Below the pieces are notes generated by a model. The model was not told the origin of the DNA. It saw only the letters and a list, made by a program, of their open reading frames with translations, and searched no databases. From Persephonella marina EX-H1 (lineage in GTDB: Bacteria > Aquificota > Aquificia > Aquificales > Hydrogenothermaceae), in assembly GCF_000021565.1 (NCBI RefSeq), contig NC_012440.1:1890373-1930284 (forward strand): 39,912 bases of DNA, written 5' to 3'. Of the stretch, positions 16,963-27,953 are shown in pieces (the stretch's first letter is position 1; each line of letters starts with the position of its first letter). The translations under genes were made by a program, and so were the position numbers.

Positions 16963-17752
16963 CAAATCTGGTTCTTCTTGGTTATACAATATCTTTAAAG
17001 CTCATCCAGAAATTTTTGTTCCAGAGATAAAAGATATCTATTTTTTTGACAGATATTATGATAGAGGAATTGATTGGTATTTTTCTTTTTTTGAAGCTGC
17101 TCCCAAGGAATGTAAAGCAGTTGGTGAACTATCTCACGATTATTTATTTTCTGCTGAAGCTGCAAAAAGAATAAGAAAAGATCTACCTGATGTAAAAATC
17201 TTCACAGTATTAAGAAATCCTGTTGAGAAAATTTGGTCTCACTATCTATTTTTAATCAGAAGCGGTATAACCAAAAAACCATTTGAAATCGCTATAAACG
17301 AAATTCCTGAATTGATAGAGAAAAGTCTCTATTATCCGAATCTAAAGGTTTATTACGATCTTTTTGAACCTCATCAAATAGGTGTATTCTTGTTTGATGA
17401 TTTAAAAAAAGACAGTAGGAAATTTGCCAAAGATATTTTTGATTTTTTAGGAGTTAGTTATATAGATAATTTACCTTACGAAGAAAAAGTTCTTCCTGCG
17501 AGTAAACCAAGATCTTTTCTGGTTGCAAAAATTGTTAAGACTGGAGCAAACATTTTTAGACAAATAGGTTTAGAAACCGTTGTTGGAAAAGTTAAGTCAA
17601 ATAAAACGGTCCAAAAACTTCTATATAAACCGTACAAAAAGAAACCTAAGATGAGTGAAGAAACCAAGCAGAAACTAAAAGAAATTTTCAGAAACGACAT
17701 AGAAAAAACATCAAAACTTGTAAATTTGGATCTTAGTATGTGGTATAGGTAA
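16931..17752 (+). CDS. PAPS-dependent sulfotransferase
   Basis: This 273-residue cytoplasmic protein belongs to the sulfotransferase family that moves a sulfuryl group from PAPS to a hydroxyl or amine, often on sugars. The 5'-phosphosulfate loop is IGPDKSGSSWLYNIF at residues 6-20, equivalent to PKSGTTW. The 3'-phosphate site is VLRNPVEKIWSHYLFL near residue 94. GELSHDYLFSAEAAKRI near 67 also fits. ATG 16931 is chosen over an in-frame ATG at 16925 because GGGAGG ends only one base before the latter. The start overlaps the polymerase gene by 32 bases, so sulfation is built into the O-antigen operon. The acceptor sugar is unknown. It links to the PAPS genes sat, cysC and cysQ about 10 kb upstream. 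Confidence 0.88.
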   Translation: MKPNFIFIGPDKSGSSWLYNIFKAHPEIFVPEIKDIYFFDRYYDRGIDWYFSFFEAAPKECKAVGELSHDYLFSAEAAKRIRKDLPDVKIFTVLRNPVEKIWSHYLFLIRSGITKKPFEIAINEIPELIEKSLYYPNLKVYYDLFEPHQIGVFLFDDLKKDSRKFAKDIFDFLGVSYIDNLPYEEKVLPASKPRSFLVAKIVKTGANIFRQIGLETVVGKVKSNKTVQKLLYKPYKKKPKMSEETKQKLKEIFRNDIEKTSKLVNLDLSMWYR

Positions 17753-17803
17753 ATTTACGAAATATAAAGGCTTATTATTATGGTAAAAATACCTTCAATC
17801 ATC

Positions 17804-17832
17804 TTAAAAAACGCTGTATATACATTTATAAT
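17804..17832 (+). promoter_or_regulatory. Putative sigma-70 promoter before gmd
   Basis: TTAAAA (17804-17809) and TATAAT (17827-17832) are separated by exactly 17 bases, 47 bases before the gmd start. Together with the 127-base gap this suggests gmd begins a new transcription unit. Confidence 0.5.
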
Positions 17833-17879
17833 AGTTAAAATTTCAAAAATAATAACATATAAACTGGAGGAATACTTAA

Positions 17880-18905
<1,026 letters not shown>

Positions 18906-18912
18906 TCTAAAA

Positions 18913-20022
18913 ATGAAAACAGCCATAGTACATGACTGGATTGTAGATATAGGTGGTGCAGAAAATTGCTTAAAAGAAATATACTCTCTATATCCAATGT
19001 CAGATGTTTATACCTTACTTTCAAAAAAAGAAAGTGTTTCCAGGCTTTCTATACCTTTAGAGAAGGTAACAGAATCCTTTATAAAAAATCTTCCAAAAGC
19101 TGAAACAAAATACAGAAATTATTTAATGTTCTTCCCTTTGGCTATAGAACAGTTTGACCTTTCTGAATATGACGTAATAATTTCTTCTTCCCACGCTGTT
19201 GCAAAAGGCGTATTAACAAATGCAAATCAACTACATATATGTTACTGTTATACCCCAATCCGCTATGCATGGGATCTATATCATCAGTATTTAAAAGAAG
19301 CTAATCTGATCTATGGAATAAAGGGAAAAATCGCAAAAACCATATTACATTACATAAGAATATGGGATTTATCTACTGTAAATAGAGTGGATCATTTTAT
19401 AGCAATTTCAAATTATATTTCCAGAAGAATCAAGAAAGTTTACGGAAGAGAATCAACTGTCATTTATCCACCTGTAGAAGTTGATAAGTTTGAATTGTAT
19501 ACAAAAAAAGAAGACTTTTATCTTACAGCATCAAGAATGGTTCCTTATAAGAAGGTAGACCTTATCGTTGAAGCCTTTTCAAAAATACCAGATAAAAAAC
19601 TTGTTGTTATCGGTGACGGTCCAGACTTTGAAAAAATAAAGAAAAAAGCCGGAAAAAATGTAGAACTATTAGGTTATCAGCCTTTTGAGGTTTTAAAAGA
19701 TTATATGCAGAGAGCTAAAGCCTTTATTTTTGCAGCTGAAGAAGATTTCGGAATAATCCCTGTAGAAGCTCAGGCATGTGGAACACCGGTAATAGCCTTT
19801 GGAAAAGGTGGTGCTACTGAAACCGTTATAGATGGTGAAACCGGTATATTCTTCAAAGAACAGTCAGTAGAAAGTCTCATAGAAGCTGTAAAAACCTTTG
19901 AAGAGGTAGAAGATAAGTTTGATTTCCAAAAAATCAGAAAAAATGCCGAAAGATTTAGTAAAGAAAGATTTAAAAAAGAGATAAAAGAGTTCATTGACAA
20001 AAAAATTGAAGAATTTTTCTAA
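18913..20022 (+). CDS. GT4-family glycosyltransferase, WbaZ-like mannosyltransferase candidate
   Basis: This 369-residue GT-B enzyme begins MKTAIVHDWIVDIGGAENCL, a start typical of GT4 enzymes that use nucleotide sugars on O-antigen intermediates. The donor-binding C-terminal half shows SRMVPYKKVDLIVEAF near residue 212, LVVIGDGPDFEKI near 231, and EEDFGIIPVEAQACGTPVIA near 276 with the E-X7-E motif. It resembles Salmonella WbaZ (RfbZ), and manC directly downstream supplies GDP-mannose, so mannosyl transfer is likely. Use of a 6-deoxymannose made via Gmd is an alternative. It starts 7 bases after gmd. Confidence 0.82.
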   Translation: MKTAIVHDWIVDIGGAENCLKEIYSLYPMSDVYTLLSKKESVSRLSIPLEKVTESFIKNLPKAETKYRNYLMFFPLAIEQFDLSEYDVIISSSHAVAKGVLTNANQLHICYCYTPIRYAWDLYHQYLKEANLIYGIKGKIAKTILHYIRIWDLSTVNRVDHFIAISNYISRRIKKVYGRESTVIYPPVEVDKFELYTKKEDFYLTASRMVPYKKVDLIVEAFSKIPDKKLVVIGDGPDFEKIKKKAGKNVELLGYQPFEVLKDYMQRAKAFIFAAEEDFGIIPVEAQACGTPVIAFGKGGATETVIDGETGIFFKEQSVESLIEAVKTFEEVEDKFDFQKIRKNAERFSKERFKKEIKEFIDKKIEEFF

Positions 20023-20069
20023 AACCTATAAATTACTTTTATCTCTGCACCTTTAATGGAGGATAAACA

Positions 20070-21500
20070 ATGAAATCTATTATTTTAGCTGGGGGAAGCG
20101 GTACAAGACTTTTTCCATTATCCAGAAAAAAATTTCCAAAACAGTTTTTAAGTTTTGGTGACGATGAAACATTATTACAGAAAACTATAAAAAGAAATCT
20201 GAAAGCTGTTAATGATATAAATGAGTTAATCATTATCACAAACAACGACTATCAATTTCATGTAAAAAACCAGATCAGCGACATTATAGAACTGTCAGAA
20301 AAAGAACTCCACATAATACTTGAGCCTATAGGTAGAAATACAGCTCCAGCCATAGCACTGGCTGTAAAATATGCATTAGATAAACTTGGTTCTTCTGAAG
20401 ATGAGGTTCTGTTTATATCACCTTCAGACCATATAATTTCTCCTGATGATAAATTCGTAGAATATGTTAAGAAAGCTGAAGAACTTGCAAAAAAGGGACA
20501 TATAGTAACATTTGGAATAAATCCTGTAAAACCTGAAACCGGTTACGGTTACATAGAAGCAGATACTCAGAATAAGATAGATACTGCATACAAAGTCAGA
20601 CAGTTTCATGAAAAACCAGATTTGGAAACAGCACAAAAATACATAATGTCTGGAAATTATTACTGGAATAGCGGAATGTTCGCTTTCAGTATAAAAACGA
20701 TCTTAGAAGAATTCAGAAAGCATATTCCTGAAATATATAATCAGATAGAAAACCAGACATTTGAGGAAGTTATAATGAACTTTGAGGATATGCCTGACAT
20801 TTCTATAGATTATGCCGTTATGGAAAAAACAGATAAAGCTGTTGTTTTACCTCTTGATATAACATGGTCAGACGTTGGATCTTGGGACAGTGTATATGAT
20901 GTGTTAGAAAAAGATGAAAGTCAGAATGTAAAGATTGGCAATATTCTGGATGTTAATACTAAAGGATCTTTAATATTCGGAAACAAAAGATTAATATCTA
21001 CTATAGGACTTGAAGATCTGATAATAGTTGAAACGGATGATGTTTTATTGATCGCAAAGAAAGGAGAAGGACAAAAAGTAAAAGAGATTGTAAACAAGCT
21101 AAAAGAAAGTGAAGAGACAAAAGATCTTACAGAGTTTCATACAACAGTTTTCAGACCGTGGGGAAGCTACACGGAACTTGAAAAGGGGGAAAGATACAAA
21201 ATAAAAAGAATTACAGTTAAACCGGGTGAAGCTTTAAGTCTTCAGATGCATCACCACAGAAGCGAACACTGGGTAGTAGTAAAGGGAACAGCAAAAGTTA
21301 TACTGGAAGATAAAGAAGGAAATCTTAAGGAGTATTTTATACATGAAAATGAAAGTATATATGTTCCAAAATCCACAAGACACAGGCTTATAAACCCTGG
21401 GAAAATACCTCTTGAGATAATTGAGGTTCAGGTTGGAGAGTATGTAGAAGAGGATGATATAGTAAGATATGATGATAAATACAAAAGAAATTTAAAATAA
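20070..21500 (+). CDS. manC: Mannose-1-phosphate guanylyltransferase / mannose-6-phosphate isomerase
   Basis: This 476-residue bifunctional type II enzyme makes GDP-mannose. The N-terminal pyrophosphorylase domain has LAGGSGTRLFPLSRKKFPKQ at residue 6, EPIGRNTAPAIALA near 88 and FHEKPD near 180. The C-terminal cupin domain carries FRPWGSYTELEKGERYKIKR near 357 and the metal-binding ALSLQMHHHRSEHWVVVKG near 388. The full length means both activities are expected. Its product feeds gmd and probably the GT4 enzyme just upstream. It is the last gene of the gmd unit; no clear terminator follows. Confidence 0.95.
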   Translation: MKSIILAGGSGTRLFPLSRKKFPKQFLSFGDDETLLQKTIKRNLKAVNDINELIIITNNDYQFHVKNQISDIIELSEKELHIILEPIGRNTAPAIALAVKYALDKLGSSEDEVLFISPSDHIISPDDKFVEYVKKAEELAKKGHIVTFGINPVKPETGYGYIEADTQNKIDTAYKVRQFHEKPDLETAQKYIMSGNYYWNSGMFAFSIKTILEEFRKHIPEIYNQIENQTFEEVIMNFEDMPDISIDYAVMEKTDKAVVLPLDITWSDVGSWDSVYDVLEKDESQNVKIGNILDVNTKGSLIFGNKRLISTIGLEDLIIVETDDVLLIAKKGEGQKVKEIVNKLKESEETKDLTEFHTTVFRPWGSYTELEKGERYKIKRITVKPGEALSLQMHHHRSEHWVVVKGTAKVILEDKEGNLKEYFIHENESIYVPKSTRHRLINPGKIPLEIIEVQVGEYVEEDDIVRYDDKYKRNLK

Positions 21501-21626
21501 AAGCCATTATACAAAGTATCTGCACTATTTGATGTAAGAACACATATAGTTGACAGTATAAAACTGGCAAATGTGTAAAATGCACAATAAATTAGATTTA
21601 TAAATGAAAGTTTAATGGTGAACATT

Positions 21627-21845
21627 ATGAAAGTATTAGAAGATAAAGAATTAATCGGTTTAATAGAAAAATTACCCCCAAATTTAAGAGAAGAAGTTAA
21701 GGATTTTGTAAGATTCTTATTACAGAAAGAAAAGAAGAAGAAAAAACTAAAATTAAACTGGGTAGGAAAATTAAGTAAATATAAGAAAGATTACACCTCT
21801 CTTGAACTTCAAAAAAAAGCAATGGAATGGAGAGAAGATATATAG
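21627..21845 (+). CDS. DUF2281-family VapB-like antitoxin
   Basis: This short protein (72 residues from ATG 21627) begins MKVLEDKELIGLIEKLPPNL and ends YTSLELQKKAMEWREDI. Both ends are typical of DUF2281 proteins, which lie next to PIN-domain toxins. ATG 21627 has GGTGA five bases upstream; an in-frame ATG at 21615 is possible. The stop codon abuts the GTG of the PIN gene, so the two are translationally coupled. It should bind and inhibit that toxin and may repress its own promoter. The pair lies between manC and galE, at a junction between two sugar-gene units. Confidence 0.8.
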   Translation: MKVLEDKELIGLIEKLPPNLREEVKDFVRFLLQKEKKKKKLKLNWVGKLSKYKKDYTSLELQKKAMEWREDI

Positions 21846-22247
21846 GTGAAATATTTACTGGACACAAATATATGGCTTGAAGCTTTACTAAATCAGGAAA
21901 GATCAGAAGAGGTGATTAAATTTCTAAATAAATATAGTGGAGAGTCTTTGGCTATTTCAGATTTTTCTTTACATTCTATTATAATAATCTTAACGAAACT
22001 TAAAGAATTTGAAACCGCAGATCTCTTTTTAGATGATATCATTGATTCGGGAGTTAAAGTAGTTTCCATAGACTCTCATAACTTAAAAGAGGTTTTAATA
22101 GTTATGAAAGAATATAACATGGACTTTGATGATGCTTATCGGTATTTCATAGCTAAAAATTATAATTTAGTGTTGGTTAGCTTTGACAAGGATTTTGATA
22201 AAACTGATATGTTAAGAAAAACACCGGTAGAACTTATGCAGGAGTAA
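21846..22247 (+). CDS. PIN-domain RNase toxin, VapC-like
   Basis: This 133-residue PIN protein is predicted to be a metal-dependent RNase. The acidic active site is visible as LLDTNIWLEAL (Asp near residue 5), MDFDDAYRYFIAKNYN near 97 and LVLVSFDKDFDKTD near 113; an internal acidic residue would lie near 40. It starts with GTG directly after the DUF2281 stop. The target RNA cannot be inferred. The neighbouring surface-polysaccharide genes are not related in function, so it may be a stabilising passenger. Confidence 0.85.
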   Translation: MKYLLDTNIWLEALLNQERSEEVIKFLNKYSGESLAISDFSLHSIIIILTKLKEFETADLFLDDIIDSGVKVVSIDSHNLKEVLIVMKEYNMDFDDAYRYFIAKNYNLVLVSFDKDFDKTDMLRKTPVELMQE

Positions 22248-23384
<1,137 letters not shown>

Positions 23385-23390
23385 CGGCTG

Positions 23391-23399
23391 TGTTATAAT
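23391..23399 (+). promoter_or_regulatory. Extended -10 promoter before the wbaP-like gene
   Basis: TGTTATAAT (TG one base before TATAAT at 23394-23399) lies just after the galE stop and 35 bases before the next start. It would give the initiating transferase and the genes behind it their own promoter. Confidence 0.45.
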
Positions 23400-23434
23400 T
23401 TTTCTCTGCTAAAAAGTAAATAAAAGGTTAGGGA

Positions 23435-24865
23435 TTGGGTAAAGACTTAAGAGCTGCTATTTCTTTATTGGTAATAGATATAATCTCTTTTTATGTATCT
23501 CTCACACTGGCTTACTTTACGAGAAAATTTCTCAATATTCTTCCTGTTGATATTATAGTTTTCAATATAAAATATTCACATTTTTTAAAGCTCTGGTGGT
23601 TACCTCTTATTTACATAATATTTCTGGCTTATGAGAGATTGTATACAAAACGGTATCCTTTCTGGGATGAAACTAAAGAGATAGTAAAAGCCTTAACTAT
23701 GGCAACTGTCGTTGTTTTCGCTATAGTTTCTATTGGTAAAATAACAGGGCAGATCTCAAGACTTACTATAATTCTTCTCTGGTTGTACAGTATTTTTATA
23801 TTTCCTATCTTTAGACTTTATGGGAAAAGATTCTTACACAAAATTGGGATCTGGCAGAAAGATCTTCTCATTATAGGTGCTGGAAATGCTGGGATGAATA
23901 CTGCCACCGGTTTAATGCAGGATAAGCACACAGGATATAGAATAGTTGGATTCCTGGACGACTATAAAAAAGATTCTGTTCATGTAAAAGACAAAAAATT
24001 TCCTATTCTGGGAAAAGTCAACGATTTTGAAAAAGTTATAAATCAGCATAATATCGAAGCTGTAGTCGTTGCCATACCTACTATGGAAAAAGAAAAACTT
24101 TCCCAGTTAACAAATCAGATTCATAAATATGTAAGAAGAATCTTCATAGTTCCAGATCTTAAAGGGATAGCTCTATTAAATAGCGAACTATACCATCTTT
24201 TTATGCAACAGATATTCCTTATAAAAATAAATAACAATCTGGATTCTAGATTAAATCATATTTTTAAAAGAGCTTTTGATATTATTCTCTCGTTTATGAT
24301 GCTTCCTGTACTACTCCCTACTATAGGAATTATTGGACTTCTCATAAAATTAGACTCTCCCGGTCCCGTATTTTTTGCCCATACCCGTATTGGTAAAAAT
24401 GGTAAACCTATTAAAGTTCTGAAATTCAGAAGTATGTTTATAGATGCTCAGGAAAGATTACAGAAAATTCTTGAGACCGATCCTGAAGCAAAAAAAGAAT
24501 GGGAAACTTATTTTAAGCTTAAAAATGACCCAAGGGTAACCAGAATCGGCAAATTTTTGAGAAAAACATCATTAGATGAGCTTCCTCAAATATTCAATGT
24601 TTTAAAAGGAGATATGAGTCTTGTAGGACCTAGACCTGTTATAAAAGACGAAATCGATAAATATTACAAGGAATATGCTGAATATTATTACATGGTAAGA
24701 CCTGGAATAACAGGTTTATGGCAAGTAAGTGGAAGAAGTAACACAAATTATGACTTTAGAGTAAAACTTGACACATGGTATGTTCTTAACTGGTCTTTAT
24801 GGCTTGATATCGTTATACTATTTAAAACGATAAAAGTTGTTCTAAAAAGAGAAGGAGCATATTGA
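23435..24865 (+). CDS. Undecaprenyl-phosphate sugar-1-phosphate transferase, WbaP-like
   Basis: This 476-residue polyprenyl-phosphate hexose-1-phosphate transferase would begin repeat-unit assembly by loading sugar-1-phosphate onto undecaprenyl phosphate. It has about four N-terminal hydrophobic segments, a central Rossmann-like domain with DLLIIGAGNAGMNTATGLM near residue 142, and the C-terminal catalytic domain. That domain shows KRAFDIILSFMMLPVLLPTI near 278, KVLKFRSMFIDAQERLQ near 325, TSLDELPQIFNVLKGDMSLV near 381 and GPRPV. The long form with galE beside it fits WbaP (galactose-1-phosphate). TTG start; its stop overlaps the next start as TTGA. Confidence 0.88.
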   Translation: MGKDLRAAISLLVIDIISFYVSLTLAYFTRKFLNILPVDIIVFNIKYSHFLKLWWLPLIYIIFLAYERLYTKRYPFWDETKEIVKALTMATVVVFAIVSIGKITGQISRLTIILLWLYSIFIFPIFRLYGKRFLHKIGIWQKDLLIIGAGNAGMNTATGLMQDKHTGYRIVGFLDDYKKDSVHVKDKKFPILGKVNDFEKVINQHNIEAVVVAIPTMEKEKLSQLTNQIHKYVRRIFIVPDLKGIALLNSELYHLFMQQIFLIKINNNLDSRLNHIFKRAFDIILSFMMLPVLLPTIGIIGLLIKLDSPGPVFFAHTRIGKNGKPIKVLKFRSMFIDAQERLQKILETDPEAKKEWETYFKLKNDPRVTRIGKFLRKTSLDELPQIFNVLKGDMSLVGPRPVIKDEIDKYYKEYAEYYYMVRPGITGLWQVSGRSNTNYDFRVKLDTWYVLNWSLWLDIVILFKTIKVVLKREGAY

Positions 24866-25359
24866 ATAAAAAACTTCTTTTTTTAATACTGCTCTACATC
24901 ACAGTGATATATTTAACCCTTCCTGTAGGCAGGTATGCTGTTAATTTTCTTTACAGCTCTGTAGGTAAGGAAAATCTTAGCATCATAATGAATGCTCTCT
25001 TATTGATATCTGTTACTGGAATTGTTTATGTATTTAAAAACAGATTAAAAAAACTCCTGATTTTATTTCCTGTTATAGTTTTAATAGGTTTTCTTTTCAT
25101 AACATTAGACAGACCTGAAGAGAGGATACATTTTTTACAGTATGCTATTTTGGGTGTTATGTTTTTTAAGTTTTTTGAGTTTACAGACTCTGTAAAAAGA
25201 GCTTTTTTATCCCTTTTTTCAGTTGTCGTGGTTGGAGCTGTTGATGAAACGATACAGTATTTCTTACCGAATAGAGTTGGTGATCTGAAAGATGTTATGA
25301 TCAACTCAATAAGCGGAGTTTTAGGGGTATGTATAGGAAGATTATACTGGTTTTCTTGA
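24862..25359 (+). CDS. VanZ-like membrane protein
   Basis: This 165-residue protein has four to five hydrophobic segments. ERIHFLQYAILGVM near residue 91 and DETIQYFLPNRVGDLKDVMI near 129, followed by NSISGVLG, match the VanZ-like family. The biochemical role of such proteins outside the vancomycin-resistance context is largely unknown; they are common near exopolysaccharide genes. TTG start overlaps the WbaP-like stop, and the 3' end overlaps the MBL-fold gene by 31 bases, so it is part of a tightly coupled unit. Confidence 0.82.
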   Translation: MNKKLLFLILLYITVIYLTLPVGRYAVNFLYSSVGKENLSIIMNALLLISVTGIVYVFKNRLKKLLILFPVIVLIGFLFITLDRPEERIHFLQYAILGVMFFKFFEFTDSVKRAFLSLFSVVVVGAVDETIQYFLPNRVGDLKDVMINSISGVLGVCIGRLYWFS

Positions 25360-26138
25360 TTTTTATAGGTGTTATTTATGGAAAAGATTTAGATATCTTT
25401 TTTATAGACGTTGGGGAAGGTGAAGCTACGTTAATAGTAACACCGGATAACAGGAATATACTGATAGATACAGGGAATCTAATAACAGGTCATACTGTTG
25501 TAAAATTTTTAAGCTCAAAAAATATAAACACTTTAGATAGATTGATAATAACCCATCCACATCCAGATCACTCAGGGGGAGTTTTTGCGGTTATCCAGAA
25601 TGTAAATGTAATCCAGAAACATGATAACGGTCAGTCTTTGAACACAAACGACTGTAAGGATTTTTATATATGGTATGCTCAGATTTTCAGAACTGGTAAA
25701 TACTCTGTGTTAAAAAAAGGAGACAGAATTATTTACGGTAAAGTAACACTGGAAGTACTGTCTCCTGAACAGTTAACCAATGACTGGAATGAAAACTCCT
25801 TAGTAATAATGCTAATATACGGGAAGGTTAGAATATTACTGATGGCAGATGCAAATAAAAAAACAGAAAAATTCTTGATAAAAAAATACAGAAAACTTAA
25901 AGCTGATTTACTGAAAGTGGGTCATCATGGTGCAGATGATGTTTTACTTGAAGAATTTTTAAACAGAGTCAATCCAGAATATGCTGTAATATCAATTAAT
26001 AAGAACAATATCAGGGGCTATCCATCTGAAAGAGTTATAAATATGCTCGTAAATAAAGGGGTTAAGTTATACATCACATTTAGAGATGGAACAGTTCATT
26101 TCAGATCTGATGGAGAGAAGTTATGGCCGGAAAGATAA
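25329..26138 (+). CDS. Secreted metallo-beta-lactamase-fold hydrolase, ComEC C-terminal-domain-like
   Basis: This 269-residue protein has an N-terminal signal peptide (KIILVFLIFIGVIYG) and then an MBL fold. Metal ligands appear in ITHPHPDHSGG near residue 74 (HxHxDH), LLMADANKKTEKF near 172 and KVGHHGADDVLLEEFL near 196. LDIFFIDVGEGEATLIVTPD is the usual start of the MBL domain of ComEC and its stand-alone relatives. It is predicted to act outside the cytoplasm. The substrate is unknown: DNA, a phosphodiester in the polysaccharide pathway, or another ester. It is coupled by overlap to VanZ-like and ligase genes. The ComEC at 33234 appears to lack such a domain. Confidence 0.85.
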   Translation: MYRKIILVFLIFIGVIYGKDLDIFFIDVGEGEATLIVTPDNRNILIDTGNLITGHTVVKFLSSKNINTLDRLIITHPHPDHSGGVFAVIQNVNVIQKHDNGQSLNTNDCKDFYIWYAQIFRTGKYSVLKKGDRIIYGKVTLEVLSPEQLTNDWNENSLVIMLIYGKVRILLMADANKKTEKFLIKKYRKLKADLLKVGHHGADDVLLEEFLNRVNPEYAVISINKNNIRGYPSERVINMLVNKGVKLYITFRDGTVHFRSDGEKLWPER

Positions 26139-27313
26139 ATCTAAAGGAAATATATATTTATCTGCTGATTATTTCAGCCTTTGTATCTATATCTATATTT
26201 GAAGTTTTTGTGGTAATAGGAATACTTTGGCTTTTTTATGATTTTTTCAGAGAGAGAAAATTAAGCGGTGGCTTGAAAATACCTGTTTTGACATTCAGTT
26301 TTACAACTGTCATATCAACAGCACTCTTTTTTCCAAAAATGATCTCAAAGGCTGTAGAGGAAGGTCTCTTCCAGATTTTATATTTTTTGAAGATAGACAG
26401 TAATAGGGAAAGTATAAAAAGGGTTATCTTCACTTTTTTAACCATTGCCGTATTACTTATACCACTGGTTATTTATAACTACATTACATTGGGAAGAACA
26501 AAGCCCATATGGGGTGGTGAGTTTGAGGTTGGTCAGTTTTATGGGATGTTTACTCTAATCTCATTTTTTGTTGGGCTTTATTATTTTAAAGAAAAGAATA
26601 AAAAAGTATCTTCAGTTTTATTTATTCTATCTGTAATATTTTTTGCTGTCTTGATTATCTCTACAAAAAGATCCCCTATACTTGGATTTCTTTTGATCTC
26701 TTATCTTACTTTTTTTGTAATGTATAAAAATAGACTGGTAAACAAGATCGCCTTCTGGGGACTGAATTTGTTTCTTTCTATAGCCATAGTATCAGGATAT
26801 GCTTATCTGTCAAAAACGGACGAGAGATTTAAAGTTCTGAACAGTATAATACTTGGAAAGGAAAAAATATCTTATGAAACATTAAACAGATTTAGTAGCG
26901 GTAGAATTGGGATAGGATTAGATGGAATAAACATTATAAAAAATGATCTAAAAGAAGGAAGTTTTTTAAATCTGCTTATAGGCCATGGTGTCAGATCAGC
27001 AATTTATCTTCCCAAACACTACAGCCACGCTAAACTCCAAAGATACGAATCAGTTTTTATAATATCTGAATTCATAGAAAAAGGAGTTATAGGGCTTATT
27101 GCCATACTGGCTATATTTTATTTAGCTTTTAAAACATTCCTGACAGCCAGAATAACAGACAGTTTTGATATTCTGGCTCTTGGTCTATTTGTACCGCTAT
27201 TAATACATCTGATCGGCTCCATATTTACATTCTTCTGGGATGCTCTGCTTCCAATGTATCTGCTTCTGTTTAAGATAGGTGAGGTTTATTTCAGGAGTAA
27301 ATCAGAAACCTGA
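26123..27313 (+). CDS. O-antigen ligase-like membrane protein (WaaL/O-antigen_lig family)
   Basis: This 396-residue protein has about ten hydrophobic segments and a periplasmic loop near residues 240-310. The loop includes RFSSGRIGIGLDGINIIK and LIGHGVRSAIYL, then YESVFIISEFIEKGVIGLIA, the motif of the ligase/polymerase superfamily. It is the second such protein in the locus, so one of the two is probably the polymerase and the other the ligase that joins the chain to lipid A-core. The start overlaps the MBL-fold gene by 16 bases. It is the last gene of the surface-polysaccharide locus. Confidence 0.75.
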   Translation: MAGKINLKEIYIYLLIISAFVSISIFEVFVVIGILWLFYDFFRERKLSGGLKIPVLTFSFTTVISTALFFPKMISKAVEEGLFQILYFLKIDSNRESIKRVIFTFLTIAVLLIPLVIYNYITLGRTKPIWGGEFEVGQFYGMFTLISFFVGLYYFKEKNKKVSSVLFILSVIFFAVLIISTKRSPILGFLLISYLTFFVMYKNRLVNKIAFWGLNLFLSIAIVSGYAYLSKTDERFKVLNSIILGKEKISYETLNRFSSGRIGIGLDGINIIKNDLKEGSFLNLLIGHGVRSAIYLPKHYSHAKLQRYESVFIISEFIEKGVIGLIAILAIFYLAFKTFLTARITDSFDILALGLFVPLLIHLIGSIFTFFWDALLPMYLLLFKIGEVYFRSKSET

Positions 27314-27338
27314 GTTTTTTGATGCAGGATCACAGATC

Positions 27339-27953
27339 TTAAAGGTCTATACCTTCTTTTTTTAAAAGATCCTCAAGGTTAAGATCTATATCATCTATTA
27401 CATTAATGGTATCATTCCAGTCCGTTATGAACCATCTTTTATTCTTCTCTGCAACCATAACCTTTTTATCATCTGTTGTGTACCAGATAACCTTTTTCAC
27501 ACCTGCGTTTAAAAGATCTTGAATCTTTTCTTTCATGTATGAAAGCATATCTCCATATTTTCTCAGATCTGCCTTTGTATCAACCTCTATCACAACCTCT
27601 GGAGGAGTTTTTGTGTATTTATCTGTCAGTCCTTCTTTGAGAAGTTTTTTCTTATTGAAAATAGCTATATCTAAATTTCTCCATGTTCTTGGTGCCCACT
27701 GGAAGCCTGCCTCGTTTGCGAAAACTTTATATTTCTTACCATCCAAAACTTTCACTAAAAACTCTAAAATTGTTGATATTATCCATGCCTGAATTTTACT
27801 GCTTCCCATAACTTCCTCCAGAGTTTTCTCCCCCGATAAAACCTTATCATAATCCCTGTAGTAGATCGGTGAGCCGTATCTCATCTCGTATATAAGCTCT
27901 TTTGGAACTCTCTTTCTCTTTTTTGTTTTTTTATCTTCTAAAACTTTTGTCAT
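27339..27953 (-). CDS. Uma2-family putative endonuclease (minus-strand copy)
   Basis: This Uma2/DUF820 protein has 204 residues from the preferred ATG at 27953, which has GAGGA six bases upstream; an in-frame start at 28013 would add 20 residues. WRNLDIAIFNKKKLL carries the candidate Asp and PPEVVIEVDTKADLRKYGDM the Glu and following Lys. It is the closest relative of the gene at 2383, sharing IYYRDYDKVLSGE, EEVMGSSKIQAWII and KRWFITDWND. It runs toward the ligase gene of the O-antigen locus, convergent with it over a 25-base gap, and is divergent from the MNT gene at 28081. Confidence 0.8.
   Translation of the reverse strand: MTKVLEDKKTKKRKRVPKELIYEMRYGSPIYYRDYDKVLSGEKTLEEVMGSSKIQAWIISTILEFLVKVLDGKKYKVFANEAGFQWAPRTWRNLDIAIFNKKKLLKEGLTDKYTKTPPEVVIEVDTKADLRKYGDMLSYMKEKIQDLLNAGVKKVIWYTTDDKKVMVAEKNKRWFITDWNDTINVIDDIDLNLEDLLKKEGIDL

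Noticed and set aside
21551-21582. TTGACA and TAAAAT before the VapBC-like pair
   Set aside because: The spacing is 20 bases, too long for a normal sigma-70 promoter; not listed as a feature.
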